Below are positions 1 to 4,384 of a DNA stretch of 7,182 nucleotides, in pieces. Origin of the DNA: an uncultured Geobacter sp. (lineage in GTDB: Bacteria; Desulfobacterota; Desulfuromonadia; Geobacterales; Geobacteraceae). Below the pieces are notes generated by a model that was not told where the DNA came from, made no database searches, and saw only the letters and a list, made by a program, of their open reading frames with translations. Numbering within the stretch: the first letter of the stretch is position 1; each line of letters opens with the position of its first letter. The DNA is taken from NCBI GenBank assembly GCA_937886325.1, contig CALABV010000144.1, positions 1 to 7,182 on the forward strand, in the 5' to 3' direction. The position numbers and the translations under genes are program-made.

Positions 1-246
1 CCGGACGGCCGCGGTTACCCGAAGCACCTCAAGGATCCCGATATCCCCCTGGGAGCGAAGATCATCGCCGTGGCCGACGGCTATGACGCCATGACCACAG
101 ACCGTCCCTACCAGAAGGGGCGGACCCCCGACGAGGCTCTCGCCATTCTCAAGAAAGGTGCGGGCGGTCACTGGGATCCGGAGTGCGTCGCCGCCTTCGA
201 GCGGGTCCTGCCGAAGATGCTCGCCGCTGCCGCAATCCCGTCTTGA
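1..246 (+). CDS. HD-GYP domain protein, C-terminal fragment (5' end outside window)
   Basis: Eighty-one codons are open from the first base to TGA at 244-246. They encode the end of an HD-GYP domain, the HD-superfamily branch that hydrolyses cyclic-di-GMP in the cytoplasm. The fragment opens with PDGRGYP, the GYP signature. It continues with a conserved VADGYDAMTTDRPYQK block (residues 24-39), whose Asp26 corresponds to a metal-ligand position in the family. It ends with the usual EALAIL...HWDPECVAAF helix pair (residues 45-66). About 15 Ala- and Pro-rich residues follow. The metal-binding HD dyad and any upstream sensor (response-regulator, PAS or GAF) lie outside the window, so the input signal and catalytic competence cannot be judged. 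There is no clear terminator after the stop. The family call is secure; the substrate is inferred from the family. Confidence 0.93.
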   Translation, partial: PDGRGYPKHLKDPDIPLGAKIIAVADGYDAMTTDRPYQKGRTPDEALAILKKGAGGHWDPECVAAFERVLPKMLAAAAIPS

Positions 247-289
247 GACGCCTATCATCGTTGAGGATTCTTCACACAAGAAAAATATC

Positions 290-319
290 TTGAAATTTTT
301 GCCGTTCACCGTTTATTAT
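290..319 (+). promoter_or_regulatory. Sigma70-like promoter for the 45-residue ORF
   Basis: TTGAAA (290-295) and TATTAT (314-319) each match the consensus hexamers at 5 of 6 positions and are 18 nt apart. They lie in the AT-richest part of the gap after the HD-GYP gene. Transcription would begin near 326 and leave a leader of about 140 nt before the ATG at 467. The call rests on sequence only. Confidence 0.55.
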
Positions 320-466
320 CCGGTCTGGCGGAAAACAGGGCATATTCCGTGGAAATCCGACCGCGGCGCCGTGCCCCCCGACGCTCCATGCCGCCCATCC
401 AGCCCCGTTTCGGTAATGAGAAAGAAGCAGATAGCTTATATCCTGATACTGGAGGAGGTGAATTGA

Positions 467-604
467 ATGGAAAAAGCGGTTACCGTTGAACAGCAGCCGA
501 CAGAGCTTTCCAATTTCATCAAGGAAGTCCGTGAGAATTTCGCGGCCGCGGGAAAGCCGAAGGGAGGTTGGCTGAGCACCCTGTTACGCAAACTGTTTGC
601 ATGA
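467..604 (+). CDS. 45-residue small protein of unknown function
   Basis: ATG at 467 is preceded by a near-ideal Shine-Dalgarno run, GGAGGAGGTG at 451-460, with 6 nt of spacing. The frame closes at TGA 602-604. I do not recognise the 45-residue product. It begins MEKAVTVEQQPTELSNF. Residues 11-27 look helical and charged, then there is a Gly/Lys/Pro hinge (AAAGKPKGG, 27-34). The end, WLSTLLRKLFA (35-45), alternates hydrophobic residues with Arg/Lys as an amphipathic helix would. There is no signal peptide, no Cys and no full transmembrane span. A promoter (290-319) and an intrinsic terminator 8 nt after the stop frame the gene as its own transcription unit, which is the main reason to believe it is real. 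It could be a regulatory or membrane-surface-binding peptide; that is a guess. Confidence 0.72.
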   Translation: MEKAVTVEQQPTELSNFIKEVRENFAAAGKPKGGWLSTLLRKLFA

Positions 605-611
605 TTGCGAT

Positions 612-644
612 CCCCCCGGAGAAGAAAACGTCTGGGGGGTTTTT
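612..644 (+). terminator. Intrinsic terminator after the 45-residue ORF
   Basis: CCCCCCGGA (612-620) pairs with TCTGGGGGG (631-639) over 9 bp, including one G-T wobble. The 10-nt loop is GAAGAAAACG, and TTTTT follows at 640-644. It begins 8 nt after the small ORF's stop, in the correct orientation for it. The very GC-rich stem plus the T run makes this a convincing factor-independent terminator. Confidence 0.88.
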
Positions 645-806
645 GTTGCCCATTCACCCTGACTCTCACGTCCCGTTCCCAAGTATCCCTTCATTCATTG
701 TCTAGCCGATGCGCACCCCTGAATTGCGGAAAAACTTTCTCTCCATCTTTTTCAAAGTTGAATATATTTTCAGAACAGCGGCATCACATGGGGGGATTGA
801 ATCTTG
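645..806. other. Gene-free spacer between convergent genes, no supported gene
   Basis: This is the first half of a 389-nt stretch (605-993) between the small ORF and the convergent glycosyltransferase gene. I see no ORF with a ribosome binding site or recognisable product. Positions 720-780 are AT-rich and include a small inverted repeat, TTCAA-AG-TTGAA (751-762). I see no tRNA or known riboswitch motif. Confidence 0.6.
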
Positions 807-983
807 CCTGAATCCGTGCCGCCTTTACGCCTTCGCCTTCGCGTAACGCCTCGGTTTCTTGCATTGGCGTGGGTTGAAGCAACCCGACGAAGTTCATCCG
901 GCGCAACCGGCGTGAAACAGCGTCGGCGACGTTCAAACCCCGGCATTCCGCTCGTCTCGGCGTTCAGACGCCACGGATTCAGG
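807..983. repeat. 177-bp hairpin-rich element with 12-bp perfect terminal inverted repeats
   Basis: CCTGAATCCGTG (807-818) is the exact reverse complement of CACGGATTCAGG (972-983). The interior contains several further foldbacks: TTACGC/GCGTAA (825-830/841-846), GGGTTG-AAG-CAACCC (871-885), CCGG/CCGG around CGCAA (898-910), CGTC-GGC-GACG (921-931) and GGCGT-TCAG-ACGCC (959-972). No open frame with a start signal is present. TCTT occurs on both sides (802-805 and 984-987), but the left copy is one base away from the element, so it is not a clean target duplication. Size, ends and position between convergent genes fit a non-autonomous, MITE-like or REP-type dispersed repeat. A structured RNA or a two-way transcription stop are alternatives. 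Copy number cannot be seen from one window. Confidence 0.55.
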
Positions 984-993
984 TCTTATTCTC

Positions 994-1962
994 TTATTTC
1001 TCACCTTGCGGCGGCACTGCGTCGGGCGAGGACTCCTCCGGCGGAGACTGGGGCGGGGATTCGGCCGGTTCCGGCGTCGAGGGCGGGGCCTCCTCGCCTT
1101 CAGGAGTCTGCGCGCCATCAGGGCCGCCGGCCGTCGGCAGGCCCTCCACCACGGCGCTGCTCACGTTGTTGAAGGCCTCTTCCTTCCTGATGCTCTCGTC
1201 AACTTTCCGTTGCAGTCCGGAGATGTCGGGCGTCTGCCCCAGCGCCGCCTGGTACTCCCCGGAAGACAGTATTCCCTTGCGGCGCAGCAGTTTCAGGATC
1301 ATCCCTGAGCGCCGCACCACCTTTCCCATGTTCAGGTACGGATTGTAGGCCACCCTTGGTCCGGGGAGCATGGCAGCCAGAAAGGCGCACTCCCGCGGCG
1401 TTAAAGCCGAGGCCGGCTTGCCGAAGTAGTAGCGCGCCCCGTGGCCGATGCCGTAGACCATGGGACCCAGTTCCACCACGTTCAGGTACAACTCGAGAAT
1501 TCTTCCCTTGGTGAGCGCATCCTCCATGCGGTAGGCGAGGATGACTTCCTTGATCTTGCGGTTGATGCTCTTTTCACGGGAGAGAAAGAGGTTTTTCGCG
1601 GTCTGCTGGGTGATGGTGGAAGCTCCGCGGGCGAAGCTCTTCTTTTCCAGATCGTACTTGATGGCGTCCTTGATCGCCTTGACGTCAACCCCTTCGTGCT
1701 TGTAGAAACGATCATCCTCCGCCAGGATCACCGCCCATTTCATCTCCGGGGGAATGGACGAAGACGGTGTCCAGTAGCGGTTTTTCGGACCGACAGTGAA
1801 CGGGTGGAAGTTCCCCTTCCAGTCCCTGACCCGGATGGTCATGTTCATCTTCCGATCCTTGAGGGAATCCACGGACGGGAGAAACAGGAGGGAAACGCCG
1901 AGATACGCGGCGAAGAGCACGACGATACCGATACCTATGACCAGAAGCTTTTTCAAGTTCAT
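994..1962 (-). CDS. mtgA: Monofunctional biosynthetic peptidoglycan transglycosylase (GT51) with a Pro/Glu-rich tail
   Basis: The product (322 aa) polymerises lipid II into glycan strands on the outer face of the cytoplasmic membrane. Residues 5-28 are a single N-terminal transmembrane anchor. The GT51 motifs appear in order: AEDDRFYKHEG (81-91, catalytic Glu82), GASTITQQTAKNLF (113-126), RKIKEVILAYRMED (135-148), KGRILELYLNVVELG (152-166, conserved Glu157) and YGIGHGARYYFGK (170-182). No transpeptidase domain follows, so it is the monofunctional class, which is usually about 230-250 aa. The extra length is a low-complexity Pro/Glu/Ser tail from about residue 274 to 322, predicted to lie in the periplasm. 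The start has only a weak ribosome binding site. The gene lies 93 nt downstream of pdxA on the same strand and may be read from pdxA's transcript. The enzyme call is secure; the symbol follows family usage. Confidence 0.93.
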   Translation of the reverse strand: MNLKKLLVIGIGIVVLFAAYLGVSLLFLPSVDSLKDRKMNMTIRVRDWKGNFHPFTVGPKNRYWTPSSSIPPEMKWAVILAEDDRFYKHEGVDVKAIKDAIKYDLEKKSFARGASTITQQTAKNLFLSREKSINRKIKEVILAYRMEDALTKGRILELYLNVVELGPMVYGIGHGARYYFGKPASALTPRECAFLAAMLPGPRVAYNPYLNMGKVVRRSGMILKLLRRKGILSSGEYQAALGQTPDISGLQRKVDESIRKEEAFNNVSSAVVEGLPTAGGPDGAQTPEGEEAPPSTPEPAESPPQSPPEESSPDAVPPQGEK

Positions 1963-2010
1963 CTTCGATTATTTCCCTGCATCCCTCTGATGCAATCATG
2001 CTTGTTTCAT

Positions 2011-2060
2011 CGGTCCGGCGAGTCCGCACCGATTGGGCGGCCCGCCGGACCGCCCCTACG
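2011..2060. repeat. Palindromic repeat (CGTAGGGGCG family) between pdxA and mtgA
   Basis: CGGTCCGGCG (2011-2020) is a perfect inverted copy of CGCCGGACCG (2043-2052). A competing hairpin pairs GGGCGG (2035-2040) with CCGCCC (2050-2055). The right edge, CGCCCCTACG (2051-2060), is the reverse complement of CGTAGGGGCG, which recurs at 6409-6418 in the other palindromic repeat of this window. The TAG stop of pdxA (2056-2058, read leftward) lies inside this edge. In pdxA-mtgA mRNA the structure would fold right after the pdxA stop, without a following T run, so mRNA stabilisation or attenuation is more likely than termination. Confidence 0.6.
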
Positions 2061-3108
2061 TCCCGGACTCAACCCCTTGCGCCTTGCGCCTTGTGCCGTT
2101 TGCCCGGTTTTTCCCGCTCGCCTTTTTTACCATTCCCACCGCGGTGCGAATGGAGGCCATCATGCTGAGGTGGCATGCCTTTCCGGTCCCCGCCAGATCG
2201 TACGCTGTTCCGTGATCCACCGAGGTGCGGATGATGGGGAGCCCCAGGGTGACATTCACGCCGTCGTGAAAATGGAGGAGCTTCAGGGGGATCAGCCCCT
2301 GGTCGTGATACATGCAGACCACGCCGTCGTAATCGCCCCGCGCCGCGAAATGGAAAAGCATGTCGGCCGAGAGCGGTCCCCGGGCGTCTATCCCCTCGGC
2401 CCGGGCCGCCTCCACCGCCGGTAGGATGAATCTACGCTCCTCGTCGCCGAAGAGCCCGTGTTCCCCGCAGTGGGGGTTCAGTGCCAGTACGGCAAGGCGG
2501 GGCTTCTTGCGGAAATACTTGTGAAGGCCGCGGTGGGTAGTGCGGATGGTTGCCAGCACCCGGTCAACGGTGATCAGGCGCGGCACGTCGGCCAATGCCT
2601 CGTGGATGGTGACCAGGGTCACCCGCAGCCGCTCGCCGGCCAGCATCATGACATAGTCGGTGCACCCGGTCAACTCGGCCACCAGTTCCGTGTGGCCGGG
2701 ATAGCGGTGCCCACCCCGGTTCAGCGCTTCCTTGCTGATGGGAGCGGTGACCATGGCTGCCGCCAGGCCGTCGAGGCAGAGGCGCACGGCATCGGTTATG
2801 TAGCGGAACATGGCGTCCCCCGCATCCGGCGACGGCCCTCCGTATGCCATATCCGTCATCGCCAGGCGGGAGAGGGGGCGAAGAAAGATGCAGCCCTCGG
2901 TGTTTTCCGGTGGCAGCCCCTCGGGAAGCATTTCAAGCCGCGGTTTGACCCCGGTGACGGCAAGCGCCCGTTCCATGGCCAGCGGGTCTCCCAAGACCAG
3001 GGGGCGGCAGATTTCCGTGAGTTCCTGCTCCGCAAGGGCCTTGACAATGACCTCGGGTCCAATCCCGGCGGGATCCCCCATGGTAACGGCAACGACAGGC
3101 TTCGACAT
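2056..3108 (-). CDS. pdxA: 4-hydroxythreonine-4-phosphate dehydrogenase PdxA
   Basis: PdxA oxidises 4-phosphohydroxy-L-threonine with NAD; the product decarboxylates and is condensed with DXP by PdxJ to form pyridoxine 5'-phosphate. The protein (350 aa) opens with VAVTMGDPAGIGPE (6-19), the family signature. Metal-ligand histidines are visible as His169 (TIHEALADVP), His213 (LNPHCGEHG) and His268 (MYHDQGLIPLK). Substrate-binding residues lie in YPGHTE (136-141), and DHGTAYDLAGTGKA (298-311) closes the domain. The ATG at 3106-3108 is preferred over an upstream in-frame ATG because AAGGAGG lies 8 nt before it and homology begins there. Family members are usually about 330 aa; the extra 20 C-terminal residues (about 331-350) are basic, low-complexity and partly encoded by tandem 7-mers running into a palindromic repeat that supplies the stop. 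It diverges from the M23 gene and precedes mtgA on the same strand. Confidence 0.97.
   Translation of the reverse strand: MSKPVVAVTMGDPAGIGPEVIVKALAEQELTEICRPLVLGDPLAMERALAVTGVKPRLEMLPEGLPPENTEGCIFLRPLSRLAMTDMAYGGPSPDAGDAMFRYITDAVRLCLDGLAAAMVTAPISKEALNRGGHRYPGHTELVAELTGCTDYVMMLAGERLRVTLVTIHEALADVPRLITVDRVLATIRTTHRGLHKYFRKKPRLAVLALNPHCGEHGLFGDEERRFILPAVEAARAEGIDARGPLSADMLFHFAARGDYDGVVCMYHDQGLIPLKLLHFHDGVNVTLGLPIIRTSVDHGTAYDLAGTGKACHLSMMASIRTAVGMVKKASGKNRANGTRRKAQGVESGT
2075..2095. repeat. Tandem 7-bp repeat (x3) inside the 3' end of pdxA
   Basis: CCTTGCG (2075-2081) is followed by CCTTGCG (2082-2088) and CCTTGTG (2089-2095), three tandem units with one substitution. The 21 bp is in frame and lies in the non-conserved C-terminal tail of PdxA, 15 bp from the palindromic repeat edge at 2060. 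Confidence 0.7.
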
Positions 3109-3116
3109 GTTCTTTC

Positions 3117-3123
3117 CCTCCTT
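3117..3123 (-). promoter_or_regulatory. Ribosome binding site that fixes the pdxA start
   Basis: Read leftward, AAGGAGG sits 8 nt upstream of ATG (3106-3108). This supports the 350-aa form of PdxA rather than the frame extending to 3186, whose first 26 residues match nothing expected of the family. A small foldback, CCCCG-CGA-CGGGG (3130-3142), lies just upstream in the same leader and could influence ribosome access. Confidence 0.85.
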
Positions 3124-3150
3124 GACCCTCCCCGCGACGGGGTGTATAAA
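3122..3150 (+). promoter_or_regulatory. Sigma70-like promoter for the M23 peptidase gene
   Basis: TTGACC (3122-3127) and TATAAA (3145-3150) each match consensus at 5 of 6 positions with the ideal 17-nt spacing. They lie in the 105-nt divergent gap. Transcription would begin near 3157, giving a leader of about 57 nt. The -35 hexamer overlaps the last two bases of the pdxA ribosome binding site on the opposite strand. I could not find an equally good leftward promoter for pdxA. Confidence 0.6.
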
Positions 3151-3213
3151 AATCAAATAGGCGCGGCTCGGTCGCCGGCATATCACAGCAACCCGACAGA
3201 ATCAGGTTCCCTT

Positions 3214-3774
3214 ATGAAATATTCAGTGTTTCTCGTCCTTCTCGTACTGCTTTTCCCCGCCCCTTCCCCTGCGGATCGCACCTCTCCCGTGGACAAGGGG
3301 AGGATAACCTCCGGGATCGGCTGGCGTCCGGACCCGTTCGGCAGCGGAAAAATGGTGTATCACCGGGGCTACGACATCGCCGTCCCCACCGGCACGCCCG
3401 TCTATTCCGTCAGCCCGGGAACCATTTACTACGCCGGGCCCTACAAGGGGTACGGAAACCTGGTGGCCGTCGACCACGGCAACGGCTACCTGACCCTGTA
3501 CGGGCACAACTCGGTTCTGAAAGTGACGCGGGGCCAGCGGGTGAACGACAAGACCGTCATCGCCCTTGCCGGAAGCACCGGGCGGTCCACCGGCCCCCAT
3601 GTCCACTACGAGTTGCGCCGCATCGGGGCGCCGGACAAGCAGCGGGTCGCCCAGCTGAAAAAGGAGTTGATAACAGTCACACGGACCGACATTCACGAAT
3701 GGGTTGAGGGAATCATCAGCGGGGAAAACACCGGTGAAGGGATAGAGTACCTCCCGGCCGATATCGACGAATAG
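3214..3774 (+). CDS. Secreted M23-family (LytM-type) zinc metallopeptidase
   Basis: The product (186 aa) carries an N-terminal signal peptide: Lys2, a hydrophobic core FLVLLVLLF (6-14), and probable cleavage after APSPA (residue 20). A single M23 domain follows directly, starting with GRITSGIGWRPDPF (29-42). Zinc ligands are His50 and Asp54 (HRGYD) and His131 of HVH (129-131); His98 (LYGH) and His129 are the other conserved active-site histidines. With the site intact, it should cleave peptidoglycan cross-bridges or stem peptides in the periplasm rather than act as an inactive EnvC/NlpD-type activator. There is no LysM or coiled-coil part. Residues 140-186 form an acidic tail of unknown role. 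ATG at 3214 is chosen because the signal peptide starts there; the ribosome binding site is weak (AGG at 3204-3206). It diverges from pdxA and converges with the next gene (22-nt gap). Confidence 0.93.
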   Translation: MKYSVFLVLLVLLFPAPSPADRTSPVDKGRITSGIGWRPDPFGSGKMVYHRGYDIAVPTGTPVYSVSPGTIYYAGPYKGYGNLVAVDHGNGYLTLYGHNSVLKVTRGQRVNDKTVIALAGSTGRSTGPHVHYELRRIGAPDKQRVAQLKKELITVTRTDIHEWVEGIISGENTGEGIEYLPADIDE

Positions 3775-3796
3775 CCCGATTCCGCTCCCGGTCCGT

Positions 3797-4123
3797 CTAC
3801 CGCGCAGCCAGACCCAGGATCAGGTTGATGTAGCAGGCCAGGTCGCCTATCTCCTTCCGATCGTTGCCCAGATCCTCTCTCCACGATGCATCCTCGGTCT
3901 CGCTCGCCATTCGCCGCCCCATAACGTCGCACGCCTCGATGAAGGCGTCATGGAGCGCGGTCCGTTTCGCGTTCATGGCGACCCGTTCCTCCAACGTGGA
4001 GAGCTGCCATTCCGACCGTATCCGGGCGTAGTCGACCGCGGCGCGAAACAGGAGCATGCGCGGCTCCACGAGTCGCGACCCGCCGATTGCGCAGGCGATC
4101 CGGGTAGCCTTTTCCCAATCCAT
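3797..4123 (-). CDS. Conserved-looking 108-residue protein of unknown function
   Basis: The frame runs from ATG (4121-4123, leftward) to a stop at 3797-3799, with GGGAGG (4131-4136) 7 nt upstream of the start. The protein (108 aa) begins MDWEKATRIACAIGGSRL and appears almost entirely alpha-helical and charged, with no signal peptide or membrane span. Ala, Arg and Glu are common; there are two Cys (12 and 65) and a third near the end (97). The stretch KEIGDLACYINLILGL (90-105) vaguely recalls the second metal-binding helix of MazG-like pyrophosphohydrolases (ExxD), but the first-helix EExxE motif is not evident, so I do not assign that family. It is convergent with the M23 gene and divergent from transketolase. 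Coding status is supported by the ribosome binding site and tight packing; function is unknown. Confidence 0.75.
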   Translation of the reverse strand: MDWEKATRIACAIGGSRLVEPRMLLFRAAVDYARIRSEWQLSTLEERVAMNAKRTALHDAFIEACDVMGRRMASETEDASWREDLGNDRKEIGDLACYINLILGLAAR

Positions 4124-4321
4124 TCATCAACCTCCCGCCGGAGAATTCCCCCGACTGTTCCGTTCCCCACGTCCGGCATCCGCATGCGGCGCGTGAGAAC
4201 TTTCCGACATATATACTCCAGCCGGCGATAAAGAAAAAGGACTGTTTTTCCGTGCAGTGAAATTATGGCGGCCGGAACGTCTCCACAACCCGCGGCCTCG
4301 GCCGTAACCGACGGAAAATGC

Positions 4322-4350
4322 TTTACCATTCGGCCGGCGGCGGTTACAGT
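4322..4350 (+). promoter_or_regulatory. Possible weak promoter for transketolase
   Basis: TTTACC (4322-4327) and TACAGT (4345-4350) are 17 nt apart and each match the sigma70 hexamers at 4 of 6 positions. The -10 overlaps the palindrome GTTACAGTAAC (4343-4353), a position where a bound regulator would block transcription. Weak evidence. Confidence 0.28.
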
Positions 4351-4369
4351 AACTGAATTCAGCACATGC

Positions 4370-4375
4370 AAGGAG
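4370..4375 (+). promoter_or_regulatory. Ribosome binding site that fixes the transketolase start
   Basis: AAGGAG lies 9 nt before ATG 4385. It selects the 667-aa form of the enzyme, whose N-terminus (MAHDIDKLSIDTIRTLSMDA) lines up with known transketolases, over the in-frame ATG at 4265. Confidence 0.85.
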
Positions 4376-4384
4376 AAAACGATC

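Larger units (their letters stand above)
4124..4384. other. Divergent intergenic region upstream of transketolase
   Basis: These 261 nt separate the leftward 108-aa gene from the rightward transketolase gene. The frame of transketolase is open back to an ATG at 4265, but those 40 codons do not resemble the family and have no good ribosome binding site. Small symmetric sequences are CCGCATGCGG (4180-4189), GAAAAA-GGACTG-TTTTTC (4233-4250) and GTTAC-A-GTAAC (4343-4353). I see no riboswitch, including no recognisable TPP element. Confidence 0.5.

Noticed and set aside
158..466. 102-aa forward frame overlapping the HD-GYP end and the small-ORF leader
   Set aside because: It starts inside the HD-GYP coding frame, spans a promoter-like AT-rich gap, has no ribosome binding site, and its product is low-complexity Ser/Pro/Arg.
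823..840. 18-bp exact match between the repeat element (823-840) and the start of the MFS gene (7113-7130), CTTTACGCCTTCGCCTTC
   Set aside because: The shared sequence is low-complexity (GCCTTC units) and in the second place it encodes LYAFAF of a membrane helix. Flanks differ on both sides, so convergence by composition is more likely than a duplicated element.
807..983. CRISPR array
   Set aside because: There are inverted, not regularly spaced direct, repeats, and no spacer structure.
1441..2424. 327-aa forward frame across mtgA and pdxA
   Set aside because: It is antisense to two clear enzymes and crosses the intergenic repeat. Its length is explained by the high GC content and lack of stops opposite coding DNA.
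2458..3213. Long upstream extension of the M23 peptidase frame
   Set aside because: It is antisense to pdxA and would bury the signal peptide. The hydrophobic leader beginning at 3214 defines the real start.
4090..4123. MazG-family assignment for the 108-aa protein (region encoding 3797-4123)
   Set aside because: Only one ExxD-like helix is seen; the paired EExxE motif needed for metal binding is not recognisable.
4265..4384. 40-codon N-terminal extension of transketolase
   Set aside because: The extension is unlike the family, lacks a ribosome binding site and contains the candidate promoter; AAGGAG at 4370-4375 points to 4385.
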